Assembly: GCF_007097365.1 (NCBI RefSeq)
Contig: NZ_VJZR01000010.1
Coordinates: forward strand, 78,121 to 142,120
Source of the DNA: Flavobacterium franklandianum
GTDB taxonomy: Bacteria; Bacteroidota; Bacteroidia; Flavobacteriales; Flavobacteriaceae
DNA: 64,000 nucleotides
Reading direction: 5' to 3'
Part shown: piece after piece, positions 1-10,000 of the stretch
How the letters are laid out: each line of letters begins with the position of its first letter
How positions within the stretch are numbered: the first letter of the stretch is position 1
The notes under the pieces: generated by a model
Seen by the model: only the letters and a program-made list of their open reading frames with translations
What the model was told of the DNA's origin: nothing
The model's database searches: none
Position numbers and translations under genes: made by a program

Positions 1-173
1 ATATTGATTATAAAGATGCTGATTTCTTATTGAAATTCGTTAATGAACAAGGAAAAATTCTTCCTCGTCGTTTAACTGGTACTTCATTGAAATACCAAAG
101 AAAAGTGTCTGTAGCTGTAAAAAGAGCACGTCACTTAGCATTAATGCCATATGTGGCCGATTTGCTAAAATAA
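1..173 (+). CDS. rpsR: 30S ribosomal protein S18 (3' part)
   Basis: Only the last 56 codons are in the window, read in the frame that begins at base 3; the start lies upstream. S18 is a small-subunit protein that binds 16S rRNA next to S6. The visible peptide has the family's core signature, [18 protein letters not shown] followed by [13 protein letters not shown], which is the rRNA-binding end of S18. rplI follows after 69 bases on the same strand, the usual rpsF-rpsR-rplI order, so the two are probably co-transcribed. Identity is secure despite truncation by the window edge. Confidence 0.96.
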   Translation, partial: IDYKDADFLLKFVNEQGKILPRRLTGTSLKYQRKVSVAVKRARHLALMPYVADLLK

Positions 174-242
174 TATTAAAAAACTCAGTTGTTGGTTTTC
201 GATAAACCGAAACCTAACTTCTAATAACAAAAGGACAACAAC

Positions 243-683
243 ATGGAAATTATATTAAAAAAAGACGTTCAAAATTTAGGTTTTAAAGATGATGTGGTAA
301 ATGTAAAAAATGGTTACGGTCGTAACTTTTTGATCCCACAAGGTCACGGACAATTGGCAACTCCTTCTGCAAAGAAAGTATTAGCTGAAAACCTAAAACA
401 AAGAGCGCACAAAGAAGCTAAAGTGGTTGCAGATGCAAGAGCATTGGCTGATACTTTGAAAGCTATCGAAATTAAAATTTTTGCAAAAGCAGGTGGAGAA
501 AAACTTTTTGGATCTATCACTAACATCGATATTGCTGAAGCTTTGGAAAAAGCAGGTCAATCAATCGAAAGAAAATTTATCACTAGTGGTATCGTTAAAC
601 GTACAGGTAAATATGCTGCAAGCATCAGATTACACAGAGATGTAGTAGTTGAATTACCTTATGAAATCATTGCAGAAAAATAA
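243..683 (+). CDS. rplI: 50S ribosomal protein L9
   Basis: A 146-residue protein of the normal length for L9, which binds 23S rRNA near the L1 stalk base and affects frame maintenance. The N-terminal domain has the family signature MEIILKKDVQNLGFKDDVV followed by VKNGYGRNFLIPQG. A helical connector follows (about residues 40-75), then the C-terminal domain with GGEKLFGSIT. The ATG follows an A-rich stretch. It is last in the S18-L9 operon and is closed by a hairpin terminator about 30 bases after the stop. Confidence 0.97.
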   Translation: MEIILKKDVQNLGFKDDVVNVKNGYGRNFLIPQGHGQLATPSAKKVLAENLKQRAHKEAKVVADARALADTLKAIEIKIFAKAGGEKLFGSITNIDIAEALEKAGQSIERKFITSGIVKRTGKYAASIRLHRDVVVELPYEIIAEK

Positions 684-714
684 CATTTTGTTAACTCTTT
701 GTTAATAAAATATC

Positions 715-743
715 AAAAATCACTCATTGAGTGATTTTTTTTT
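715..743 (+). terminator. Rho-independent terminator of the rpsR-rplI operon
   Basis: AATCACTCA and TGAGTGATT form a nearly perfect stem with a minimal loop, followed by a run of nine or ten T. It lies just after rplI. Its 3' half and T-run overlap the promoter assigned to the next gene. Confidence 0.85.
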
Positions 744-754
744 GGCTAATTTTG
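727..754 (+). promoter_or_regulatory. Bacteroidota-type promoter for the TonB receptor
   Basis: TTG at 727-729, 17 bases, then TAATTTTG at 747-754. This matches the known Bacteroidota sigma-A consensus TTG / TANNTTTG. The predicted transcript starts about 20 bases before the ATG at 781. The -33 element lies inside the preceding terminator stem. Confidence 0.65.
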
Positions 755-780
755 TAATTAACTAACTAAAATCTAAAAAT

Positions 781-3700
781 ATGAAAAAAATTTTTACTTT
801 ATTGTTTTTTGCAATTGGCCTTCAGGCAATAATTGCACAAACTACAACTTCAAACATTAAAGGTACCGTTAAAAGTAGCAATAATGAATTTTTGCCAGAA
901 GCTTCAATTCTTGCAATACATACTCCTACAGGAACTAAATATTCGACAGTTTCGAATTCTGATGGACGTTTTAGTATGTTGAATATGAAAATTGGTGGAC
1001 CTTATAAAGTGATTGCAACTTTTGTAGGATATCAAACTCAAGAAATTGCTGATGTATTCCTTGAACTTGGAAAAACTTCGGCACTTGAATTTGTTTTAGT
1101 TAGTGAAAGTCAAAGCTTAAATGAAGTAAAAGTAACTTCAAAAAGCAAAGTCTTCGGAAGTGGTCGAACTGGTGCCGAAACTACAATCGGTAGAAAAGAA
1201 TTATCAACGTTACCCTCTATTTCTAGATCTGCAGAAGATTTTACTCGATTAGAACCCTCTGCGAGTGGAGGTTCATTTGGTGGTAGAAATGATCAATACA
1301 ATAACTATTCTTTGAATGGGGCAATTTTTAATAACCCTTTCGGATTAGATGCTGCAACTCCAGGTGGGCAAACAGGGTCACAGCCAATTTCATTGGATGC
1401 TATTGAACAAATTCAAGTTGCAGTTGCTCCTTATGATGTTACTTTGTCTGGTTTTACTGGCGCATCTGTAAATGCTGTAACAAAATCAGGTACAAACGAA
1501 TTTCACGGAACTGCTTATGGCTATTTCAGAAATGATGCTATGACTGGAAATAGAGTAAAAGGTCAAGATATTGTCGTTCCAAATTTAGAGCAAACTCAAG
1601 CTGGTTTTAGTATTGGTGGACCAATTGTAAAAAATAAATTATTCTTTTTTGCTAATTATGAAATTGATCAACGTAGTGATTCAGGTTCAAATGTAGTTGC
1701 CAATGATGGAAATAGTACAACTGGTGTAAATGAATCTAGAGTGTTAGCAACAGATTTAATGCACGTTTCTACCGAATTGGGTAAACTTGGATATAATTCA
1801 GGTTCTTATCAAGGTTTTACTCATAATTCTAATTCTAATAAAGGAATTGTAAAGTTTGATTGGAATATTAATGATGATCACAAATTAGCTTTCATTTATA
1901 ACTTTTTAGACGCATCCAAAGACAAACCTGCTCACCCAACAGCTATTCGTCGTAGAGGACCTGATAACAATACAATGCAGTTTGAAAACTCGGGTTATGA
2001 AATAAACAACCAAATTAGTTCATTTTTATTAGAATTGAATTCAAAAATTACTGAAACAATTTCTAATAAATTGCAGGCTGGTTATACTCATTTTAATGAT
2101 TTTAGAAACCCGTTTTCTGCACCAGCTCCAGTTATTAGTATCACAAAAGATGGTTCTCCTTATATTATTGCAGGACATGAACCATTTTCTATCAATAACA
2201 GGTTAGACCAAAAAGTAATTCAAATTACCGATAATTTAAACATTGTTAGAGGAAATCACACATTTACAGCTGGATTTTCTTTTGAAAAATTCATATTCAA
2301 AAATTCATTCAACTTAAAAGGGTATGGTTTTGATGTTTTTGGAAGTGTTGATATGGCTGGTTTTGATGCCAATATAGCTAGTGGGTATTACGCAACAGCT
2401 TTTGCTAGCGCTCAAGCAACATTTGATGCTAAAAATAAATTAGAAGCAGGAACTGATGGTGGTTGGAATTTATCAGAAACTACTGTTGGTCAATTAGCAT
2501 TTTACGTGCAAGATGAATGGAATATTACCGATGATTTTAAATTAATTTATGGGTTAAGAGCGGATAAACCTCTATATTTTAATACTGCTGATAATATTCA
2601 AAAATTTATTGATACCGATAATTCAGAATCATACCTTCCTGGAATCAATTATTATGACCCTAAAGATGGTAGTACTGTGAATCTTGATTCGACTGTTCTA
2701 CCTGGAAATGCTTTATTATGGTCTCCAAGAGTGGGTTTCAACTGGGATGCTAATGGTGAAAAAACAACTCAATTACGTGGTGGAACGGGTATTTTTACAG
2801 GAAGACTTCCATTTGTATGGATAGGAAATCAAGTAAGTGGGATTGATCCATTTTTCTACCAAGTTGTCGATACTGATTTTAAATTTCCTCAAGTTTGGAG
2901 AACAAGTTTAGGTTTTGATCATAAATTTAAAGGAGACTATATATTGACTGTAGATATGTCTTATAACAAAGATTTGAACGCAGTACATGTTCAGGATTGG
3001 GGATTGAAAACACCAACTAGCAAATTAGTAGGCGCTGACGATAGAGCAATTTATGCTGCCGCTGATAAAGGTGTCTGGACGGATTTTGGTTTTCCAGCAG
3101 ATTCTCACGCATATGTATTGACTAATTCTAATAAAGGAAGTGCATTTAATACCTCAGTAAAACTTCAAAAAACGTTTGATAATGGATTGTTTGCTAGCGT
3201 CGCTTATAACTATTTGAAATCAATGGATGTTAATTCGATTGAAGCTGAGATTACAGGTGATGCATTCAATTTTAACCCAGCTTTAGGAAATGTAAATAAT
3301 GATCAACTTTCTAATTCTAAATATGGAGATACACACCGTTTTATTGGTGTAGGTTCAAAAAAATGGAAATATGGAACTGATGCTAAGTGGGCAACTACGG
3401 TATCCACTTTCTTTGAATATGCTCAGGGAGGACGTTTTAACTACACTTACGGTGGTGATATTAACAATGATGGAGCGTTTGGAAATGACTTAATTTACAT
3501 TCCTACATCCGCTGAGATTACTACTATGAGTTTTTCTGGTGCTGGTCAAGGAACAGCATTAGATAAGTACATCAATCAAGATGATTATTTGAGTGGACGT
3601 AGAGGTCAATATGCTGAACGTTACGGCGCTTTAGCACCTTGGAGAGGTAAATGGGATTTTAAAGTATTACAAGATTATAACTTTAAAGTTGGTGCTTCTA

Positions 3701-3930
3701 AAAAAGTGAATACCATTCAATTAAGTCTTGATGTTTTAAATCTTGGAAATTTATTGAATTCTGATTGGGGTTTAATTCAACAACCTAACAGTGTTCAACC
3801 AATAGGTGTAAGTGTAGTAAATAATGTACCCACCTATACTTTTAATGGTGCTCAAACTAAAACATTTAGTTATGATGCTAGTTTAGCATCAAGATGGCAA
3901 GCACAATTTGGCATTAGATATATTTTCTAA
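781..3930 (+). CDS. Oar-like TonB-dependent outer-membrane receptor
   Basis: A 1049-residue outer-membrane protein. Residues 1-19 are a Sec signal peptide ending at IIAQ. Residues about 23-110 are a carboxypeptidase-regulatory-like beta domain (IKGTVKSSNNEFLPEASI, then SDGRFSMLNM). A plug-like region follows (RKELSTLPSISRSAEDFTRL, SLNGAIFNNPFGLD, QIQVAVAPYDV), then a long beta-barrel ending in aromatic F (QFGIRYIF). This architecture matches the Oar family rather than SusC, whose plug has a different motif, and there is no SusD partner beside it. The substrate cannot be read from the sequence. It has its own promoter and terminator, so it is a single-gene unit. Confidence 0.9.
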   Translation: MKKIFTLLFFAIGLQAIIAQTTTSNIKGTVKSSNNEFLPEASILAIHTPTGTKYSTVSNSDGRFSMLNMKIGGPYKVIATFVGYQTQEIADVFLELGKTSALEFVLVSESQSLNEVKVTSKSKVFGSGRTGAETTIGRKELSTLPSISRSAEDFTRLEPSASGGSFGGRNDQYNNYSLNGAIFNNPFGLDAATPGGQTGSQPISLDAIEQIQVAVAPYDVTLSGFTGASVNAVTKSGTNEFHGTAYGYFRNDAMTGNRVKGQDIVVPNLEQTQAGFSIGGPIVKNKLFFFANYEIDQRSDSGSNVVANDGNSTTGVNESRVLATDLMHVSTELGKLGYNSGSYQGFTHNSNSNKGIVKFDWNINDDHKLAFIYNFLDASKDKPAHPTAIRRRGPDNNTMQFENSGYEINNQISSFLLELNSKITETISNKLQAGYTHFNDFRNPFSAPAPVISITKDGSPYIIAGHEPFSINNRLDQKVIQITDNLNIVRGNHTFTAGFSFEKFIFKNSFNLKGYGFDVFGSVDMAGFDANIASGYYATAFASAQATFDAKNKLEAGTDGGWNLSETTVGQLAFYVQDEWNITDDFKLIYGLRADKPLYFNTADNIQKFIDTDNSESYLPGINYYDPKDGSTVNLDSTVLPGNALLWSPRVGFNWDANGEKTTQLRGGTGIFTGRLPFVWIGNQVSGIDPFFYQVVDTDFKFPQVWRTSLGFDHKFKGDYILTVDMSYNKDLNAVHVQDWGLKTPTSKLVGADDRAIYAAADKGVWTDFGFPADSHAYVLTNSNKGSAFNTSVKLQKTFDNGLFASVAYNYLKSMDVNSIEAEITGDAFNFNPALGNVNNDQLSNSKYGDTHRFIGVGSKKWKYGTDAKWATTVSTFFEYAQGGRFNYTYGGDINNDGAFGNDLIYIPTSAEITTMSFSGAGQGTALDKYINQDDYLSGRRGQYAERYGALAPWRGKWDFKVLQDYNFKVGASKKVNTIQLSLDVLNLGNLLNSDWGLIQQPNSVQPIGVSVVNNVPTYTFNGAQTKTFSYDASLASRWQAQFGIRYIF

Positions 3931-3951
3931 TTCTCAGAAAAGCTTTAATTT

Positions 3952-3978
3952 AGCCTTCTCAAACGAGAAGGCTTTTTT
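3952..3978 (+). terminator. Terminator after the TonB receptor
   Basis: AGCCTTCTC, loop AAAC, GAGAAGGCT, then T6. A perfect 9-bp stem 20 bases after the receptor stop codon. Confidence 0.9.
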
Positions 3979-4034
3979 ATATATTAAAAACCCTCTTGAA
4001 ATCTAATATCCTGAATCTAAAATCTAAAATTAAA

Positions 4035-4508
4035 GTGAAATACTCCAGATTATCCAAAGAGCAATTCGAGGAATTGCATCAAGAATTTATTAATTTCCTT
4101 GCCACTCAAGCTATCGATAAAGCAGAATGGGACAAAATTAAAATTGAAAAACCAGAAGTAGCCGAACAAGAACTCGATGTTTTTTCAGATTTAGTTTGGG
4201 AAGGAGTTTTATCTAAAACCGAATATTTAGAACATTTTTCTAAAAATCATATTTTCCTTTTCCAATGTTTCGATACTGATATACAATCCATCGTGTTGAA
4301 ATCATTGGTTCCCGAAACCAATTTTTTGACAAAAGAGGGATTGCAATGGCTGAGCGACAATATGTTTACTGACACTATCGAAATCAAAACCGGTAAAAAA
4401 GTATTTACAGAAGAGCGTAACAGTTCTATTTTTCAATTGATCCAACAAGGAGCCTTTTTAAGCGACGGACAATTATTCAAACAAATTATTTCGATTATTG
4501 AATCGTAA
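4035..4508 (+). CDS. DUF6495-like conserved protein
   Basis: A small soluble protein with no signal peptide or membrane segment. The GTG at 4035 gives a 157-residue product beginning MKYSRLSKEQFEELHQEF, which looks like the conserved start of the flavobacterial DUF6495 family. An upstream TTG at 3996 keeps the frame open but would add 13 residues encoded by the degenerate AATCTAAAAT-type repeat common in intergenic DNA here, so I reject it. Function is unknown. It sits alone between a terminator and the metal-efflux operon. Family assignment is from memory of the sequence pattern. Confidence 0.7.
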   Translation: MKYSRLSKEQFEELHQEFINFLATQAIDKAEWDKIKIEKPEVAEQELDVFSDLVWEGVLSKTEYLEHFSKNHIFLFQCFDTDIQSIVLKSLVPETNFLTKEGLQWLSDNMFTDTIEIKTGKKVFTEERNSSIFQLIQQGAFLSDGQLFKQIISIIES

Positions 4509-4699
4509 TTTCTTTATTCTCATACTAAGAATAATTATCTCATTTTGATATTGTTGGTTTTAATTAATTGGGAATTTAATTTTAAAAACTCAATATTGTT
4601 TTATCGTTAATGCAGTAAATACTATCTTTGTAGACAATAATAAAAATTGATTTATTAATCATAAATATTTAAAGTATTCAAGATAACCAAAAAATTATT

Positions 4700-4707
4700 T
4701 ACTTTTG
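4700..4707 (+). promoter_or_regulatory. Possible -7 element before the metal-efflux operon
   Basis: TACTTTTG lies 5 bases before the ATG at 4713, which would make the message nearly leaderless. TATCTTTG at 4623-4630 is an alternative that would leave a leader of roughly 75 bases. Neither has a TTG at ideal spacing, so the real start site is undecided. Confidence 0.35.
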
Positions 4708-4712
4708 CAATT

Positions 4713-5111
4713 ATGATAAAGGAGCAACTCTATATTTATTTTCTTTATACAGCCTGTTTCCTTCAGTTTGGGCACAGCTTGTTTCCTCATACCCATATTA
4801 TAGAACATCATCACAATGGAAAACAGCATCATCATCACGAGGAGCAATCGGATGAAAATAGTTTACCTTTATTATTCTCCCATTTTAATCACACTTCAGA
4901 CACTTTTTCAAATAGTCACATAGAAGATTTAGTTACCATTGTCAAAGAAGTACCCAATCTGATAGTTGTTTTAAACAGTTGTTTGTCCTATTCAAATGTG
5001 ATAGGATATTATACTAAAAAAGAAGTAGTTCGAAACAAAGAACCGCTAATTTTTATTTCTCCTCATTTACTCTCTTTAAAATTTCGTGGTCCGCCCACAC
5101 TTTTTATCTAA
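4713..5111 (+). CDS. Histidine-rich small secreted or membrane protein, metal-efflux operon
   Basis: A 132-residue protein with one hydrophobic N-terminal segment (about residues 7-24) followed by dense histidine clusters (HTHIIEHHHNGKQHHHHEE). These are typical of metal-binding sensor or buffer proteins. Similar short His-rich proteins precede CusCBA-type operons in Bacteroidota, and here the gene is first in a same-strand run leading to the RND pump. I infer periplasmic binding of Cu, Zn, Co or Ni upstream of efflux. The metal is not determinable. No recognised domain is visible, and the C-terminal half (LLSLKFRGPPTLF) has a possible weak membrane-associated character. Confidence 0.7.
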   Translation: MIKEQLYIYFLYTACFLQFGHSLFPHTHIIEHHHNGKQHHHHEEQSDENSLPLLFSHFNHTSDTFSNSHIEDLVTIVKEVPNLIVVLNSCLSYSNVIGYYTKKEVVRNKEPLIFISPHLLSLKFRGPPTLFI

Positions 5112-5200
5112 ACTATTCAATTTTTGAATAACAGGACACTTATTGCCTTTTTTTGGCTTTAAGTTATTTTCATATATACTACTTTCTAAAAACAAAAACA

Positions 5201-5446
5201 ATGAAAAAAGTATTGCTTTCAATGGCGGTTGCAGGAATACTATTTACTGCTTGCAATGGTAAGAAAACCGAAGAACAAGGACACGAGCACACCGATGGAG
5301 TACATCAACACGCAGACGGTGCAGAGCATCCAAATCACGAAAATGATACAGTAGTCCAAGAAGTATTTACGGTTGGGAAGGATAGTGTGGCTCCGAAAGA
5401 AGTACACGGTCACGAACACAAGGATGGAGAAAAACACGACCATTAA
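5201..5446 (+). CDS. Histidine-rich lipoprotein of the metal-efflux operon
   Basis: An 81-residue lipoprotein. The signal MKKVLLSMAVAGILFTAC ends in a clear lipobox with Cys18. The mature part is hydrophilic and contains repeated HEHTDG / HQHADG / HEHKDG motifs, which suggests metal coordination at the envelope. ATG 5201 is preferred over an upstream TTG at 5153, which would put 16 unrelated residues before the signal peptide. It lies between the first His-rich gene and the adaptor gene, so it is likely co-transcribed. The mature chain is almost pure low complexity. I infer a periplasmic metal chaperone or buffer. Confidence 0.75.
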   Translation: MKKVLLSMAVAGILFTACNGKKTEEQGHEHTDGVHQHADGAEHPNHENDTVVQEVFTVGKDSVAPKEVHGHEHKDGEKHDH

Positions 5447-5510
5447 TCTATTTTAATGCCTGTGACTATTGGAAGTACAGGTATTAAATTAACATTTATA
5501 CTATATAAAA

Positions 5511-7001
5511 ATGATACAAAAAATAATGCTGCTTGGTCTATTCTTTATCGGATTTACGAGTTGCAACAACAAAGAAGAAGCAAAAGAAGGTTCTGCATTA
5601 GAGCCGTTGGCTTACACACTCTACACCAAAAATTCAGAATTGTTTGTCGAGTTTAAACCTTTGGTAGTAGGCGAAACTTCAAAGTTTGCTGCCCACTTTA
5701 CTGTTTTGAGTGAAAATTTTAAAGCATTAACCGATGCCACAATTACTGTCAGTTTGATTATTGGAGATCAGGGTATCAAAAATTCAGTTGCTGCCCCAAG
5801 TTCGCCGGGAATATTCCGTTTGGCTTTAAGCCCGAAAACAGCAGGAACAGGAACTTTGGTATTTGATATTCAAACCAAAAACTTTACTGATAAAATCACG
5901 ATTGAAAATGTGATAGTTTATTCTGATGAAAAAACGGCTTTAGCGAAACAGCCAGAAGCAGCAGAAAGTGGCGCTATTTTTTATTTGAAAGAACAAGCAT
6001 GGAAAGTGGAATTTGCCAATCAAGCGGTGAAAAAACAAACCTTTAATGATGTTATCAAAACCAGTGGGCAAATTCTTTCCGCTCCCGGTGACGAAATGAT
6101 TGTCACCGCAAAAGCAAGTGGTGTGGTTGTGTTTTCAGGCAAAAATACGATTGTGGGTTCTGCCGTAAATTCAGGAAGTTCCCTTTTTACCATTAGTGGC
6201 GGCGATATGACTGAAAGTAATATTGATGCTTCGGTAAAAGAAAACAAAGCCAATTATTTAAAAGCCAAAGCAGATTATGAGCGTTCTAAATCGCTGGTTG
6301 CTGATAAAATTGTTTCTGAAAAAGACCACCAACAAGTAAAATTACAATTTGAAAACGCACAAATTACCTATGCTACTGTTTCCAAAAATTATGGTTCAAG
6401 GGGTCTAAATGTGCCGTCTCCAATGTCGGGTTTTGTTAAAAATGTACTGGTAACCGAAGGGCAGTATGTGCCATCGGGAACGCCATTGGTAACAATTTCA
6501 AAAAACAAAAAATTGCTTGTTCAAGCCAATGTTTCTCAAAACTACTTTAGTAGATTATCAAGCATAACCTCTGCCAATTTTAAAACACCTCAAAGTGATG
6601 TAGTTTATAACACCACTGCCTTGAACGGAAGAATTATTTCTTACGGGAAAAGTGCATCAGCAGCCACGCCATTTATACCTGTCACTTTTGAAATTGACAA
6701 TGCAGGTCAAATGGTTTCGGGATCGATAGTTGAAATTTATTTAAAATCTTCCTCAATTGCAGACGCTTTGGTAGTTCCTGTTTCCGCTCTTATTGAAGAG
6801 CAAGGAATTTTCTATGTGTATGTGCAAACCGGTGGCGAAAGTTTCCAAAAAAGAGAAGTGAAATTAGGCGGCAGTGATGGCTTGAATGTACAGATTTTAT
6901 CAGGGATAGTTGAAAACGAAAGAGTGGTTACCAAAGGTGGTTATCAAATCAAGTTATCAAGTGCATCGGGCGCGTTGCCTGCTCACGGACACGAACATTA
7001 A
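5511..7001 (+). CDS. Efflux RND periplasmic adaptor (CusB/CzcB-like lipoprotein)
   Basis: A 496-residue membrane-fusion protein linking an inner-membrane RND pump to an outer-membrane channel. The N-terminus MIQKIMLLGLFFIGFTSC is a lipoprotein signal with Cys18. Residues about 30-155 form an extra N-terminal beta domain like that seen in heavy-metal adaptors. The lipoyl/barrel-sandwich halves are visible as VTAKASGVVVFSGKNTIVGS and, after an alpha-helical hairpin (about 240-295), SPMSGFVKNVLVTEGQYV. The tail is GHEH, again histidine-bearing. The pump gene starts 10 bases downstream. Sequence and order support heavy-metal rather than drug efflux. Confidence 0.9.
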   Translation: MIQKIMLLGLFFIGFTSCNNKEEAKEGSALEPLAYTLYTKNSELFVEFKPLVVGETSKFAAHFTVLSENFKALTDATITVSLIIGDQGIKNSVAAPSSPGIFRLALSPKTAGTGTLVFDIQTKNFTDKITIENVIVYSDEKTALAKQPEAAESGAIFYLKEQAWKVEFANQAVKKQTFNDVIKTSGQILSAPGDEMIVTAKASGVVVFSGKNTIVGSAVNSGSSLFTISGGDMTESNIDASVKENKANYLKAKADYERSKSLVADKIVSEKDHQQVKLQFENAQITYATVSKNYGSRGLNVPSPMSGFVKNVLVTEGQYVPSGTPLVTISKNKKLLVQANVSQNYFSRLSSITSANFKTPQSDVVYNTTALNGRIISYGKSASAATPFIPVTFEIDNAGQMVSGSIVEIYLKSSSIADALVVPVSALIEEQGIFYVYVQTGGESFQKREVKLGGSDGLNVQILSGIVENERVVTKGGYQIKLSSASGALPAHGHEH

Positions 7002-7011
7002 TCTGTAACTT

Positions 7012-10000
7012 ATGCTAAATAAAATAATTAAATTTTCGCTGCACAATCGATTTTTTGTAGTGATAGCATCGGTTTTACTATTGATTTTTGGAAGTGTTAT
7101 CTCTTCCAAAATGGAAGTCGATGTGTTTCCAGATTTAACGGCTCCTACTGTAGTTGTGCTTACTGAAGCGCACGGAATGGCTCCTGAGGAAGTAGAAAAA
7201 CTAGTTACATTTCCAATTGAAACTTCTGTAAATGGGGCGACTAATGTGAGACGTGTCCGTTCTTCTTCTTCCGCAGGTATTTCTATTGTTTGGGTTGAAT
7301 TTGAATGGAATACCGACATTTACAAAGCACGACAAATTGTTAGTGAAAAAATCACGGCAGTTGCCGATAAATTACCGCAAGGAGTTGGTAATCCGACAAT
7401 GGGACCGCAATCTTCCATTATGGGGGAAATAATGCTTGTGAGCGTAACGGCAGACAAGACTTCCCAAATTGATTTGAGAACCATTGCCGATTGGACTATT
7501 CGACCCCGATTATTAGCCACAGGTGGCGTTTCGCAAGTGGTGGTTATTGGCGGAGAATACAAGCAATATCAAATATTGGCTTCTCCTCAAAAGATGAATT
7601 ACTACAATGTTTCGTTAAGCGAATTATTGAAAGCCAGTGAGGAAGCTAATGGCAATTCGTCTGGTGGTTTTATGAATGAATACAGTAACGAATATATCGT
7701 TAAAGGTATTGGTAGAACCAACGAAATTGAAGCTTTAGGGAAATCAGTCATTAAAATGCAAAATGGAAATCCCATCAAAATAGAAGATGTTGCCGAATTA
7801 ACAATGGGTGCTTCTTTAAAAATTGGTGATGGCTCTTTGAAAGGGGAGCCTGCCGTGATTATGACCGTAATGAAGCAACCCGCAACCAATACTTTGGAAC
7901 TCACCAAAACCATTGACGTTGCCATTGCTGACATTCAAAAGAACTTACCCAAAGACGTTCATATCAATACCAAAATTTTCCGTCAGGCTGATTTCATCAA
8001 TGCATCCATCAGTAATATTCAAAAAACTTTATTGGAGGGAACCGCTTTTGTCATTATCATTTTGTTTCTGTTTCTGATGAATTGGAGAGCCACTTTTATT
8101 TCCTTATTGGCTATTCCCATTTCTTTAATTGTAGCCATTTTGACCTTGAAATATCTTGGTTTTACTATCAATACGATGAGTTTAGGAGGTATGGCTATTG
8201 CCATTGGTGATTTAGTGGATGATGCCATTATTGATGTGGAAAATGTTTTTAAACGACTGAAAGAAAATGCACTCAAACCCAAAGAGGAACAAAAGGACAA
8301 ACTGACTGTTATTTTTGATGGTTCCTTTGAAATTAGAAGTTCGGTTATTAATGCCACTTTCATTATCATCGTGGCGTTTTTACCATTGTTCTTTTTATCT
8401 GGAATGGAAGGCAAATTGTTAGCGCCGCTTGGCATCGCTTTTATTGTAGCGTTGTTTGCGTCTTTAATTGTATCCATAACACTGACACCAGTATTGGCCA
8501 GTTATTTATTGACTAACGACAGAATGCTTTTAAAACAGCACAAAGAAAGTTGGTTGGTTGACCGTTTGCAAAAAGTGTATTCCAATGCTTTGAATCGCGC
8601 AATGGAAATGAAAAAAACAGTACTTGCCATTGCAGGAGTTTTGTTTTTGGTTGCTTTATTGGCTTTGAGCCAATTGGGAAGAAGCTTTTTGCCTGAATTC
8701 AACGAAGGTTCCTTAGTGGTCAGTGCCGTGAGTTTACCCGGAATATCATTAGAGGAAAGCAACAAGATTGGCACGCAAGTTGAAAAAGCATTACTTTCTG
8801 TGCCTGAAATAAAAATTACCACGCGAAGAACAGGAAGAGCCGAACTCGATGAACACGCACAAGGTGTAAATGCAGCCGAAATTGATGCTCCTTTTACACT
8901 TGAAGAAAGAAGCAGAGCGGAATTTATGGCAGATGTTCGGGAGAAATTAGCAGGGATTTCGGGAGTAAATATCACAATAGGGCAACCAATAGGACATCGA
9001 ATTGACCATATGCTTTCGGGAACACGAGCCAATATCGCCATCAAGATTTTTGGCAACGACCTGAATAAACTCTTTACGCTGTCCAACGAAATCAAAAATG
9101 AAATCCAGAATATAGAGGGATTGGTTGATTTGAGCGTGGAGCAACAAGTAGAAATTCCGCAGATTCAAATCAAAGCCAAACGTGTTGTTTTAAACCAATA
9201 CGGAATTACCATTGGACAGTTTAACGAATTTGTTGATGTGGCTTTTGCAGGAGAAAAGGTGTCTGAAATTTATGAAGGCAACAAAACCTTTGATTTGATT
9301 GTACGTTTTGATGATGCCAACAAAGGTAAAATCGAGAACATCAAAAATGCGATGATTGATACTTATGACGGCAAAAAAATACCTTTGTATTATGTCGCTG
9401 ATATTGTGAGCGCATCAGGTCCCAACACCATTAACCGCGAGAATGTGCAACGCAAAACCGTTGTTTCTGGCAATGTATCAGGTCGTGACCAAAAAAGTGT
9501 GGTCGCTGACATTCAGAAAATCATCAACGAAAAAGTAAAATTGCCCGAAGATTATCATATTGAATATGGTGGACAATTTGAAGCCGAAGCCGAAGCATCA
9601 AAAACGTTGGTTTTAACTTCATTTATCTCGTTGTTGATTATATTTTTAATTCTGTATCAGGAATTCAAAAAGGTCAAAACGGCTTCGATCATTTTGTTAA
9701 ATCTGCCGCTGGCTTTAATTGGTGGAGTATTTAGTATTTATTTCACCAGTGGTATTTTGAGTATTCCTGCCATTATCGGTTTCATCACTTTGTTTGGCGT
9801 TGCCACTCGAAACGGAATTTTATTGGTTTCCCATTATGAAACTTTGGAGAAAGAAGGATTGTCGCTTTATGAAACCGTTATTCAGGGTTCAAAAGATAGA
9901 TTAAGTCCAATTTTGATGACGGCTTTAACCGCAGGATTGGCATTAATTCCTTTGGCATTAGCCAGCGATCTGCCCGGGAACGAAATTCAAAGTCCAATGG

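Noticed and set aside
3996..4034. N-terminal extension of the DUF6495-like protein
   Set aside because: The codons come from an AATCTAAAAT-type intergenic tract and the family start fits GTG 4035.
5240..5443. Antisense frame opposite the His-rich lipoprotein
   Set aside because: It is a shadow caused by repetitive His/Asp codons; it has no start context and no recognisable protein.
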